Assembly (NCBI RefSeq): GCF_002109325.1
Contig: NZ_CP015348.1
Coordinates: forward strand, 2,357,501 to 2,421,500
Reading direction: 5' to 3'
From: Sporosarcina ureae
GTDB lineage: Bacteria > Bacillota > Bacilli > Bacillales_A > Planococcaceae
Length of the DNA: 64,000 bases
Under the pieces are notes generated by a model, which saw only the letters and a program-made list of their open reading frames with translations, did no database searches and was not told the origin of the DNA. This document shows positions 53,136 through 61,030 of this stretch, piece after piece. The position numbers and the translations under genes are program-made. Numbering within the stretch: position 1 is the stretch's first letter; every line of letters starts with the position of its first letter.

Positions 53136-53172
53136 ACGTTCTGCTAATGAAACCTATTAGTCGACAGAACGT
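53136..53172. other. Stem with 4-nt bulge upstream of DUF4230 gene
   Basis: ACGTTCTG-CTAAT, loop GAAACCT, ATTAG-(TCGA)-CAGAACGT: 13 pairs interrupted by one 4-nt bulge, 45 bp before the start codon. No T-tract. Possibly a protein-binding RNA or DNA site. Confidence 0.4.
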
Positions 53173-53216
53173 ACAGATAGAGACAAAGTGTCTGATCATA
53201 AGATAGGATGTGAGCC

Positions 53217-53972
53217 ATGAGTAAGCATGATTCATCCAAAAGAGGGAAAAAGGAAAGACAAGGGGCAGATGCGCAACCCGTCATACCGTTTGCTGGACGA
53301 AAAAAAACGAAGCGCAAACGCAGGGGCGGAATTTTGGAACTTGCCTTTAGTTTATGGTCCTCGTGGAGAAAAACATATACTTTGCTTATTTTATTATTGA
53401 TCGCCGCACTTATTACCCTGCCAATCGCAGGATTTTATTTAATGCAACTAGGTTCTACATTTTCTGAACAAAAAACAGCCTTCGTCGAGCGCGTACGAGA
53501 ATTGCAGGAGTTGGCGACCGCCGAAGCCTATACGAAAGTTCTCATCGAACGCACGGACAACGAATTATTCGGCCGAAGCATAGGCGTTAATTTTCCTGGA
53601 ACGAAACGGAATTTATTAGTGGTGATTCCCGGCTCTGTTAAGGCTGGAATCGACCTCAGTAAAGTCACTGAGCACGATATGCAAGTGGATGAAGAAGAAA
53701 AACGCATACAGTTAACGATACCGAAAGCTGAATTCCTAGGTGGTGCCGAACTATATTTCGATAAAGTGGAAGTGTATTCGGTAGAGGGACTCTTCCGCGG
53801 TAAAGCGGATATTAAAGAAGGTTATGAACTAGCGAATGAAGCCAAAACAGTACTGATGGAAGAAGCATCCGAGCAGGGTGTGCTGGATTCTGCTGAACAG
53901 AATGCAGTCAAATCGCTAAAGGATATGTTTTCATTCGCTGGCTATCGATTGGATATTGAATTTAAGGAGTGA
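53217..53972 (+). CDS. DUF4230 domain-containing membrane-anchored protein
   Basis: Protein of 251 residues: a very basic cytosolic N-terminus ([20 protein letters not shown]), one transmembrane helix (about 57-78), then an extracytoplasmic DUF4230 domain. Its landmarks are [18 protein letters not shown] and [29 protein letters not shown] serves as SD. Its stop codon TGA overlaps an ATG that precedes ung, so the two are probably cotranscribed. Function unknown. Confidence 0.85.
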   Translation: MSKHDSSKRGKKERQGADAQPVIPFAGRKKTKRKRRGGILELAFSLWSSWRKTYTLLILLLIAALITLPIAGFYLMQLGSTFSEQKTAFVERVRELQELATAEAYTKVLIERTDNELFGRSIGVNFPGTKRNLLVVIPGSVKAGIDLSKVTEHDMQVDEEEKRIQLTIPKAEFLGGAELYFDKVEVYSVEGLFRGKADIKEGYELANEAKTVLMEEASEQGVLDSAEQNAVKSLKDMFSFAGYRLDIEFKE

Positions 53973-53977
53973 TGCAT

Positions 53978-54655
53978 ATGGTAGCAGAATTTCGTAATGA
54001 TTGGGATCGCATGCTAAAAGATGAATTCAACAAACCGTACTATCAGGAATTGCGTACATTTTTACACAAAGAATATACACATCACGTCATTTATCCGCAA
54101 ATGACCGACATGTGGACAGCTTTTAAACTAACAGCTTTTCAGGACGTCAAAGTGGTAATATTGGGTCAAGATCCGTATCACGGACCTAATCAAGCGCATG
54201 GCATGAGTTTTTCCGTACAACCTGGCATTAAGTTGCCTCCAAGTTTGCGCAATATCTTTAAGGAGCTGTCTTCGGATATCGGTATGGATATTCCAACAGA
54301 GGGAATGTTGACAGGATGGGCCGAACAAGGTGTATTATTATTGAATACGGTACTGACTGTGCGTGAAGGGGAAGCGGCTTCACATCGCGGCAAAGGCTGG
54401 GAACTGTTTACGGATGAAGTCATTCGCAAACTATCCATGCGCAACGACCCTATTGTCTTCATTCTATGGGGGAAGCATGCCCAGGAAAAAACCGCTTTGA
54501 TTAACCGTAGACGTCATGCAATCATCGAATCACCACATCCAAGTCCGTTTAGTGCATCGCGCGGATTTTTTGGGAGCCGACCATTTTCCAAAACAAATGA
54601 GTACTTGACTAAGTGGAATAAAGAGCCGATTGATTGGTCAAAAACTACGAAGTGA
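53978..54655 (+). CDS. ung: Uracil-DNA glycosylase
   Basis: Family 1 UDG of 225 residues, which excises uracil from DNA. Water-activating motif [18 protein letters not shown] (Asp65), and the DNA-intercalation loop [18 protein letters not shown] with the catalytic His. AAGGAG lies eight bases before ATG 53978; GTG 53969 and ATG 53972 overlap the SD. Followed by a small Cys protein, ywdI and ywdK, the B. subtilis order. Confidence 0.95.
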   Translation: MVAEFRNDWDRMLKDEFNKPYYQELRTFLHKEYTHHVIYPQMTDMWTAFKLTAFQDVKVVILGQDPYHGPNQAHGMSFSVQPGIKLPPSLRNIFKELSSDIGMDIPTEGMLTGWAEQGVLLLNTVLTVREGEAASHRGKGWELFTDEVIRKLSMRNDPIVFILWGKHAQEKTALINRRRHAIIESPHPSPFSASRGFFGSRPFSKTNEYLTKWNKEPIDWSKTTK

Positions 54656-54678
54656 ACAACTAGAAAGGAAGTGTGACT

Positions 54679-54855
54679 ATGGCAGTCAATTGTTTCGACT
54701 GTATCTTCTTTTATACAACATGGGACCCTGCAAATCCGCGGGGCTGCAAGGCATATGGATTTAAGACGAAAATGTTACCTTCTATTGTAGTGAAGCGCTC
54801 CTCTGGTATGGAGTGCATGAAGTTTGAACCGAAAAAGGGGATGAAAATGCGATGA
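54679..54855 (+). CDS. Small Cys-rich conserved protein next to ung
   Basis: Protein of 58 residues with four cysteines (NCFDC, RGCKAYG, GMECMKF), a plausible zinc ribbon. AAAGGAAG precedes ATG 54679. Overlaps the next gene by four bases. Such a protein is often found next to ung in Bacillales. Function unknown. Confidence 0.8.
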   Translation: MAVNCFDCIFFYTTWDPANPRGCKAYGFKTKMLPSIVVKRSSGMECMKFEPKKGMKMR

Positions 54856-55115
54856 TTACTGCTTCAAAATTGCTTGGAGAAATGGAACAACAAGTGCGCT
54901 TAGCAAAGCAAGCACAAGACGAAGCGACGCAGCGGGAAGCGATTTATGCTGTGCGAACCTTATGTAATTTAATGCTGAATGAAGAACGGCCGTCCGAACC
55001 GTCCATTCCGCAATCTGTGCAACTGAGTTCTGTTCATGCAGCGCCAGTCACTTCGTTGAGCGAACAACCATTGCATGAACCGGATGCTAATGGGGAGTCA
55101 TTGTTTGATTTCTAA
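54852..55115 (+). CDS. ywdI: YwdI-family (DUF5327) small protein
   Basis: Protein of 87 residues. N-terminal helix SKLLGEMEQQVRLAKQA, then YAVRTLCNLML, and a disordered Ser/Pro-rich tail. Position between ung and ywdK matches B. subtilis ywdI. ATG 54852 overlaps the previous stop as ATGA. Function unknown. Confidence 0.85.
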   Translation: MITASKLLGEMEQQVRLAKQAQDEATQREAIYAVRTLCNLMLNEERPSEPSIPQSVQLSSVHAAPVTSLSEQPLHEPDANGESLFDF

Positions 55116-55214
55116 TAACGCCACAAACCGTTCAAAAACCTGTTAATTCTAGCCCTGACGATATGATAGACTAGAATCAGGATATATATGATTTGTTAGA
55201 AAGAAGGAATATTC

Positions 55215-55595
55215 ATGCCGTTTTTTATAATTGCTGGAGCTATTAACGCGGCTATTGCAGTTGGATTTGGGGCGTTTGGTGCACACGCATTAAAGGATCG
55301 CTTGTCCGAACACTATTTAGCCGTCTGGGAAACCGCGGTACAATATCAGATGTTTCATGCGATTGCCTTACTTGCCATTGGTATTTTGATGAGCAGTGCA
55401 TTGCTTGGACCATCGACACAACTATCGTGGGCCGGCTATTTGATCTTGGCTGGTATCATTATTTTCTCGGGAAGTCTGTATGTACTTAGTTTATCTGGAA
55501 TCGGAATACTCGGCGCCATCACGCCTATAGGCGGCGTCGCGTTCATTGCTGGCTGGATCATGTTGATTATTGCCGCAGTGAAATTCGGTAGATAA
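55215..55595 (+). CDS. ywdK: DUF423 (YwdK) membrane protein
   Basis: Protein of 126 residues with four transmembrane helices. DUF423 hallmarks: [16 protein letters not shown] near residue 18, [16 protein letters not shown], and [24 protein letters not shown] precedes the ATG. Follows ywdI as in B. subtilis. Function unknown. Confidence 0.92.
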   Translation: MPFFIIAGAINAAIAVGFGAFGAHALKDRLSEHYLAVWETAVQYQMFHAIALLAIGILMSSALLGPSTQLSWAGYLILAGIIIFSGSLYVLSLSGIGILGAITPIGGVAFIAGWIMLIIAAVKFGR

Positions 55596-55601
55596 TAAAG
55601 G

Positions 55602-55634
55602 AAAACCGCTCACACAGGATGAGCGGTTTTTTTC
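55602..55634. terminator. Terminator between ywdK and gerQ (convergent)
   Basis: AACCGCTCA/TGAGCGGTT perfect arms with 6-nt loop CACAGG(A) and seven Ts. Confidence 0.88.
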
Positions 55635-55979
55635 TTATGGCGTTTGGTCGAAGTAATTTAATTCCTCAGGGAACTCGGCATAATCGAAGTAGATCATCGG
55701 GAATAAGTAGCGTCTACCCGTTCCGGCTTCACTGAGGATTACGTGGTCACGTCCGGCAGCTTCTACCATGCCTGTAACAGCCTTCGTGTTCTTGCCTGCT
55801 TCTACCGCATGTTCGAATGAAAAGTGAAAGACGCCCGGTTTTCCTCTGTTGAGCCTGAGGATATTCTCGATATACGATTGTTCTCTGAAGGGTATAGTGG
55901 GCCCGCCCCCTTGTGGGTTAGTTTGTGGCGGTACCATTTGTTGCTGGCCGTAGCCGGGATTCCAATAATAATTAACCAT
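55635..55979 (-). CDS. gerQ: Spore coat protein GerQ (short form)
   Basis: Protein of 114 residues. The conserved GerQ core is present: QSYIENILRLNRGKPGVFHF near residue 34, and HVILSEAGTGRRYLFPMIYFDYAEF near residues 78-103 (split). GerQ is a transglutaminase-crosslinked coat protein needed for CwlJ localisation during germination. It is shorter than B. subtilis GerQ because the Q/P-rich N-terminal region is reduced to NPGYGQQQMVPPQTNPQGGG. AAAGGA is eight bases before the ATG. Marks the organism as a spore former. Confidence 0.9.
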   Translation of the reverse strand: MVNYYWNPGYGQQQMVPPQTNPQGGGPTIPFREQSYIENILRLNRGKPGVFHFSFEHAVEAGKNTKAVTGMVEAAGRDHVILSEAGTGRRYLFPMIYFDYAEFPEELNYFDQTP

Positions 55980-56223
55980 TTTAACATCCTTTCCAGATAA
56001 GGTAGTATTTCTTGCGGGCGGTCTTGAAGGAAAAACGTTTATAGGGATACACGTCGTTTCCTTCGAAGTTTATCGTGATGAGAGTGGAACAAAACCTCCT
56101 TGTTGGTATCTTATGTTGGAGGAGGGGGAGGTATGAATGGAGATTTGGAATGTGGAGTTCAAGAGCTTGCAATGTGATGTGCGTTGTATGTGTGAAAGTG
56201 ATAGCAACGTTTCGCTGCGTTTC

Positions 56224-56322
56224 AGGCGGACGCGTTCGGGAGGGTGGGCGGTGAACCACACCCCTTCGCTTCGCTCGCAGGGTGTTTCACCTGTCCCACT
56301 AATCCTCCCCGAGTCGCCGCCT
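56224..56322 (+). repeat. Dispersed structured element (type B), R7a
   Basis: Core arms AGGCGGACGCG and GAGTCGCCGCCT as in the type A copies. The central stem is instead GGTGAACCACACCC/GGGTGTTTCACC, with middle arms GGGAGGGTGGG and CCCACTAATCCTCCC. Confidence 0.85.
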
Positions 56323-56488
56323 TACACTTCGCTTCACTGGTGGCTTGTTCTTGAGTTAGAAAGTGAGGTTCAAGACCCTGTGCAAGTTGTGAATTTTAGT
56401 TGTATGTAGAACCTAACTATGTTGAAAGTTAACAATAATTCACTTGCTATGGATAATGAGAGTTCTAAGTAGCACCAATAACTATGTA

Positions 56489-56617
56489 GGATTTAAGCGG
56501 AAGCTGGGGCGACTCCGGGTGGATAAGCGTGCGCCTTGAGACCCCGCAGGAAGCGTAGCGTACGAGGAGGCTCAAGCCACGCCCACCGGAAAGCGTCCCC
56601 AGCTGGAGCTTCAATCC
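56489..56617 (-). repeat. Dispersed structured element (type A), R7b
   Basis: Opposite orientation to R7a. Arms GGATTTAAGCGGAAGCTGGG and CCAGCTGGAGCTTCAATCC, shoulders GGCGACTCC/GGAAAGCGTCC, central TTGAGACCCC/GGAGGCTCAA stem. Confidence 0.85.
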
Positions 56618-56652
56618 CGAACCGCTAGCCAAATTAACTCTTTCCTCCAGAC

Positions 56653-56684
56653 AAAAAAGCCGCGAACTATTTTGTTCGCGGCTT
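56653..56684 (-). terminator. Terminator of hemQ
   Basis: AAGCCGCGAAC and GTTCGCGGCTT arms, then six Ts on the minus strand. Confidence 0.9.
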
Positions 56685-56696
56685 CGTAATTATTTA

Positions 56697-57446
56697 TTAT
56701 ACTTCAAAAAATGCTGCGCGCTTGTCGGCTTCTAGAATCGTACCGATAAAGAACGAACCAAACACGCCGTAGCGTGCGCTGACTTCGTCAAAACGCATTT
56801 CGTACACGAGTTTCTTGAACTGCAACACGTCATCAGAGAACAACGTGACGCCCCACTCGTAATCATCAAAACCGACTGAACCGGAAATGATTTGCTTCAC
56901 TTTTCCTGCATAGCCTCGGCCAATCATGCCATGGCTGCGCATTAAACTCTTACGGTTGTCCATGTCGAGCATGTACCAGTTATCGTCGCCTTCGCGCTTC
57001 TTGTCCATCGGATAGAAACAAATGTATTGGCTACGTGGCAATTCAGGATACAAACGTCCGCGCACATATGGATTCTGGTACGGGTCTTCGTCCGACTCGC
57101 CTGCAAGGTAGTTCGACAACTCGACTACGGATACATAAGAATAAGCTGGGATCGTATAATCTGCGATCGTTAATTTATTGAATTCTGCCTCTAATTGTTG
57201 AAGATCATCCATTGTTGGACGTAATGTCATAAGCATGAAATCTGCTTTCTGGCCAATTACCGTATAAAAAGCATGGCTGCCTGTTTTAGCGTCATCCGCT
57301 TCTTGCATACGGTCCAAAAATGTTAGAAATTCATTGACTGCTGCCTGGCGCTCTTCTTTTGAAATCAGTTTCCAAGAAGCCCAGTCCATCGTACGAAAAT
57401 CATGAAGTACATACCAACCGTCTAATGTAATAGCTGCTTCGTTCAC
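56697..57446 (-). CDS. hemQ: Coproheme decarboxylase HemQ (ChdC)
   Basis: Chlorite-dismutase-like enzyme of 249 residues that decarboxylates coproheme to heme b, the last step of the Gram-positive heme route. Tyr145 in CFYPMDKKR is the known catalytic radical position, and His172 in [10 protein letters not shown] is the proximal heme ligand; both fall at the expected numbers. Located beside pta and lipL as in B. subtilis (ywfI-pta-ywfL), but transcribed divergently from pta here. Confidence 0.95.
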   Translation of the reverse strand: MNEAAITLDGWYVLHDFRTMDWASWKLISKEERQAAVNEFLTFLDRMQEADDAKTGSHAFYTVIGQKADFMLMTLRPTMDDLQQLEAEFNKLTIADYTIPAYSYVSVVELSNYLAGESDEDPYQNPYVRGRLYPELPRSQYICFYPMDKKREGDDNWYMLDMDNRKSLMRSHGMIGRGYAGKVKQIISGSVGFDDYEWGVTLFSDDVLQFKKLVYEMRFDEVSARYGVFGSFFIGTILEADKRAAFFEV

Positions 57447-57661
57447 TTGAATTCAGTCTCCTTTTAAATCAAAGTAGTTTCTTTTTCAAGTGTATCATAA
57501 ACGGTCTATGGTCGTTAAGGAATAAGATGGCGCGTACGTTATATACGATGAAAATATGCACTAATCCGACAACTGTCTGAAAACTTGGAATTTCTTAGTG
57601 AATTAATTTAGATTTTCAGGTATGATGAATAGGAAAATATAACAAAGGGTGGGAATTACAC

Positions 57662-58633
57662 ATGGCAGATCTTTTTGAAGGTATTCGTAAAACGTTGGAA
57701 GGCAAAGGAAAGACCATTGTATTGCCTGAGGGGGAAGACGTTAGAATACTAGAAGCGGCTGTACATCTTCAGCAAGAGGGGATCATTACACCGGTATTAT
57801 TAGGTAATGAAGAGACCGTAAAAAAAGTGGCGCAAGACGGTGGTTTCGATATTTCCGAAATTCAGTTGATCGATCCTGCAAGCGCTTCCTATTTTAATGA
57901 GTTAGCGGAAAAGTTCGTGGAACGTCGCGCTGGGAAAGTCACAATTGAACAGGCACGCGAGCAATTGAAAGATGTAAACTATTTCGGAACTATGCTAATC
58001 TATACAGGACGTGTAGACGGTTTGGTGAGTGGGGCTGCACATTCGACGGCAGATACAGTTCGTCCGGCATTGCAGATCATCAAGACGAAACCTGGCATTA
58101 CTAAAACAAGCGGTGCTTTCATTATGATGAAGGAAGAAGAGCGTATGATCTTTGCAGATTGTGCTATCACGGTAAATCCAACAGCACAAGAGTTAGCTGA
58201 AATTGCGGTGGAAAGTACGAAGACGGCAAAGGCATTCGGAATCGATCCGCGTGTGGCAATGCTTTCATTCTCGACTAAAGGTTCTGCTGTAACAGAAGAA
58301 ACGGAAAAAGTAGTAGAAGCCGCTAGAATTGCAAAGGAATTGGCACCTGAACTATTGATCGACGGAGAATTCCAATTTGACGCAGCGTACGTACCAAGTG
58401 TAGCCGCGAAGAAAGCCCCAGAATCCGTCATCAAAGGCGATGCAAACGTCTTTATTTTCCCAACTTTGGATGCCGGCAACATCGGCTATAAATTGACTGA
58501 ACGTCTTGGTGGATATGAAGCGATTGGACCGATTCTTCAAGGCTTGAATGGTCCTGTCAACGATTTGTCACGCGGCTGTTCTGCAGAAGACGTGTACAAA
58601 TTGTCTATCATCACAGCAGCTCAAAGCCTATAA
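57662..58633 (+). CDS. pta: Phosphate acetyltransferase
   Basis: Short-form Pta of 323 residues interconverting acetyl-CoA and acetyl phosphate. It carries the family motifs VLPEGEDVRI at the N-terminus, GLVSGAAHSTADTVRPALQ near residue 120, ALTVNPTAQELAEI-like CAITVNPTAQELAEI, and MLSFSTKGSA near residue 200. AAGGGTGGG precedes the ATG. The partner acetate kinase is not in the window. Confidence 0.95.
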   Translation: MADLFEGIRKTLEGKGKTIVLPEGEDVRILEAAVHLQQEGIITPVLLGNEETVKKVAQDGGFDISEIQLIDPASASYFNELAEKFVERRAGKVTIEQAREQLKDVNYFGTMLIYTGRVDGLVSGAAHSTADTVRPALQIIKTKPGITKTSGAFIMMKEEERMIFADCAITVNPTAQELAEIAVESTKTAKAFGIDPRVAMLSFSTKGSAVTEETEKVVEAARIAKELAPELLIDGEFQFDAAYVPSVAAKKAPESVIKGDANVFIFPTLDAGNIGYKLTERLGGYEAIGPILQGLNGPVNDLSRGCSAEDVYKLSIITAAQSL

Positions 58634-58699
58634 TTACAGGCTCCAAGTTTGTGAAACGTCTACATACAATCCAGATTAACAACTATAGGAGAACTAGAC

Positions 58700-59536
58700 A
58701 TGTCACAAGATAAACATTTATTGAATCAACCGGCTTGGCGCTTTATCGACGAATCGATCTCGGCGCGTAATCGTTCAGCGCTTGAATCTTTCGCCATGGA
58801 CGATACATTATGCCAATTAGTCGGACAGCAAAAAAGTGTCCCCGTCGTTAGAACATGGGTGCACGATCATACAGTGGTCTTAGGAATTCAAGATCATCGA
58901 ATGCCTTACATCCAGCAAGCGATGGAAGGAATAGCGCAGCACGGCTATCAGTCGATTGTCCGAAATTCAGGTGGCCTTGCTGTAGTATTAGATAATGGGA
59001 TATTGAATATCTCGCTCATTTTTTCGGAACAGAAATCTTCAATCGATATTCCTGTAGGTTACGAAGCGATGCTGTCGCTAGTTCAGTTGCTATTTCCAGA
59101 ACTCGGCGAACGGATTAAAGCTTATGAAATCGTTGGTTCGTATTGTCCAGGTTCATACGATTTAAGTGTGGATGGCAAGAAGTTCGCAGGCATTTCCCAA
59201 CGTCGTCTACGTCAAGGAGTCGCTGTACAAGTGTATTTATGCATAGAAGGCAGTGGATCTGAACGTGCGGAGATGATTCGAGAAGTCTATGAGACGGGAT
59301 TGCAAGGTGAGCAGACAAAATTCAGCTATCCTGTGATTCAGCCTGATACTATGGCGTCGTTATCAGAAATTCTTGATACGCAATTGACCGTCAATGAAGT
59401 AGTCATTCGCCTACAGTTATTATTGCGTTCGTTGACAGACGATGTGCGGCATGGCGGCTTGACGGATGAAGAAATGGAATTGTACGGCTTTTATTTGCAA
59501 CGGGTATTTGAACGTAATCAAAAGATGTTATCATAG
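58700..59536 (+). CDS. lipL: Octanoyl-[GcvH]:protein N-octanoyltransferase LipL
   Basis: Lipoate-protein ligase-fold amidotransferase of 278 residues that moves octanoyl from GcvH to E2 subunits in the Bacillales lipoate pathway. RNSGGLAVVLDNGILNIS, Cys149 in GSYCPGSYDLS (the acyl-enzyme Cys of LipL), and Lys161 in DGKKFAG are present. AGGAG precedes ATG 58700. Directly downstream of pta, as in B. subtilis. Confidence 0.93.
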   Translation: MSQDKHLLNQPAWRFIDESISARNRSALESFAMDDTLCQLVGQQKSVPVVRTWVHDHTVVLGIQDHRMPYIQQAMEGIAQHGYQSIVRNSGGLAVVLDNGILNISLIFSEQKSSIDIPVGYEAMLSLVQLLFPELGERIKAYEIVGSYCPGSYDLSVDGKKFAGISQRRLRQGVAVQVYLCIEGSGSERAEMIREVYETGLQGEQTKFSYPVIQPDTMASLSEILDTQLTVNEVVIRLQLLLRSLTDDVRHGGLTDEEMELYGFYLQRVFERNQKMLS

Positions 59537-59540
59537 AACG

Positions 59541-59578
59541 AAAAAAGCTGCCAATCAGTTATCGATTGGCGGCTCTTT
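59541..59578. terminator. Bidirectional terminator between lipL and rsfA
   Basis: AGCTGCCAATC with GATTGGCGGCT (11 pairs, one G-U), T-rich on both exits. Overlaps the rsfA stop codon. Confidence 0.85.
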
Positions 59579-60193
59579 TGATGCGACTAAATTTCCATTT
59601 GGCTCCATTTTAAATAACGGTGCGATGTGTTCGCTTTCTTCATTCAATGCGATTAGTCTACGTGCTCGGTTCATGATCTGGACGAATTGCTCGTAATCTT
59701 CTTTCAACGTTTTGTTCTCTTTTTTCAGATTGTCTATTTGTGTTTCCAGCGTTTTCATTTGCTCGGTCGCTGTTTTTGCCGTCTGTCTCCAACGAAGTGC
59801 ATCTGTATCTGCACCACCGTTATGATGCATGCGAATTAAATACGCGATGACGGTATCGAGGGATAGGGCGGATAGGGGAACCTGGATTTTTTCCTGGCCA
59901 TCCGGACCTGCTTCTGGGTTGTACATTTGCTGGTTGCGTCTTTTAAAATCTGTACCTAGCACACGCAACGTTTGCTTTCTCTCTTTCTTTGCTTCGGCGA
60001 GTTCTTCCTCGTATTCTCTTCGTACGACAGCGTTCCATCTGAATCCGCAAGCCGCGGCTGTTCGGTTTAGTGCGTCGCCTACTTCCTCAAATGCACCAAG
60101 CTGTGTACTTCCTTCTCTTACATGTCGTAGCACCGTCTCTGCCAATAATTCATCGTCCCGTTCTAACCAAGCATCTTGTCTAACTTTCACCAT
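59555..60193 (-). CDS. rsfA: RsfA-family prespore-specific transcriptional regulator
   Basis: Protein of 212 residues with an N-terminal Myb/SANT-like DNA-binding domain (RQDAWLERDDELLAETVL; FEEVGDALNRTAAACGFRWN) and a C-terminal coiled coil (MKTLETQIDNLKKENKTL). In B. subtilis RsfA (YwfN) fine-tunes sigma-F genes in the forespore and sits next to pta-ywfL. AGGAGG is seven bases before ATG 60193; upstream in-frame ATGs lack spacing. Confidence 0.92.
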   Translation of the reverse strand: MVKVRQDAWLERDDELLAETVLRHVREGSTQLGAFEEVGDALNRTAAACGFRWNAVVRREYEEELAEAKKERKQTLRVLGTDFKRRNQQMYNPEAGPDGQEKIQVPLSALSLDTVIAYLIRMHHNGGADTDALRWRQTAKTATEQMKTLETQIDNLKKENKTLKEDYEQFVQIMNRARRLIALNEESEHIAPLFKMEPNGNLVASKEPPIDN

Positions 60194-60364
60194 CTCCATG
60201 CCTCCTGTCTTGTACTCTCTTTCTACTGCCATTATGACCACGAAACGAATCTTTTATTCAGAGAGTTACAAAATTCTATGAAGATGGTAATAAAATGGGC
60301 AGATTTTTTGGGTGAGTGGGAGTTAAGTAAAGTTAGCGGGGGTAGGCTGGCAGGGTGTTGGGGT

Positions 60365-60543
60365 GGGGATTTGCGCTCTAGGCGGACGCGTTCGGGAGGG
60401 TGGGCGGTGAACCACACCCCTAGTGCAAAGATGTGCTCCTAACACTACGCTTTTACTCGCAAAAGCCGTACTACGCTACGGCTTTCGCTTCGCTCGCCGG
60501 GTGTTTCACCTGTCCCACTGATCCTCCCCGAGTCGCCGCCTCC
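60365..60543 (+). repeat. Dispersed structured element R8 (type B) with nested 68-bp insert
   Basis: Arms GGGGATTTGCGC then AGGCGGACGCG and GAGTCGCCGCCT; the central stem is again GGTGAACCACACCC/GGGTGTTTCACC. Its loop has been enlarged by a 68-bp sequence (60421-60488) beginning TAGTGCAAAGATGTGCTCCT. Confidence 0.82.
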
Positions 60544-60611
60544 TAGTGCAAAGATGTGCTCCTAACGCTTCGCTTTTACTCGCAAAAGCCGTCCTCCGCT
60601 ACGGCTCTCGC
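60421..60611 (+). repeat. 68-bp direct repeat pair (60421-60488 and 60544-60611)
   Basis: Two copies of the same 68-bp sequence, identical except for a few substitutions, 123 bp apart. One is in the loop of R8, the other just outside its right end. A third, inverted copy is at 44042-44082. After the second copy the region to about 60690 matches the tail of R6. Confidence 0.85.
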
Positions 60612-60767
60612 TCCAATCCCTTACGTTGTAAGCGGGTGATACTTCTTGTTGGCATTGAAGTTAGGATTGTAATCTGTTTTGAACTTGAACTTAAATAGGT
60701 TTAGTCACAATAATAACTTACATATTAACTCCAGGGAGCAATCTAAGTAACTCCCACTCAATAGGTA

Positions 60768-60899
60768 GGATGGAAGCGGAAGCTGGTGGCGACTCCTGAT
60801 GGATCAGCCCGATCAGGTGAGACAACTAAAGGAACGCAGTGACTAGTTGGCTCACCGCGGGCCCATAGGAAAGCGTCCGCCAGCTGGAGCTTCCATCCC
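60768..60899 (-). repeat. Dispersed structured element R9 (type C)
   Basis: Outer arms GGATGGAAGC..AGCTGGTGGCGACTCC and GGAAAGCGTCCGCCAGCTGG..CTTCCATCC match the family. The central stem is a third sequence, GGTGAG-A-CAACTA/TAGTTG-G-CTCACC. The remainder of 60194-61030 contains no gene that I can support. Confidence 0.85.
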
Positions 60900-61030
60900 A
60901 AAGTAGACACTAAGTCACTCTCTTCTACAAACACATTCCAACACCAACCGTTTAAAATCCGTCATAGAGTACTATGTCACGTCACGTCGTTTTTTGTTAT
61001 ACTGTAACGAATGAAGGATGAGGTGACGAC

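Larger units (their letters stand above)
55980..56696. other. Repeat-rich intergenic region gerQ-hemQ
   Basis: Contains no convincing gene. It holds a weak IS-end-like sequence (56085-56100), two complete dispersed elements (56224-56322, 56489-56617) of different central-stem type, and the hemQ terminator. Confidence 0.6.

Noticed and set aside
56137..56409. ORF across element R7a
   Set aside because: Coding potential comes from the repeat; no family resemblance.
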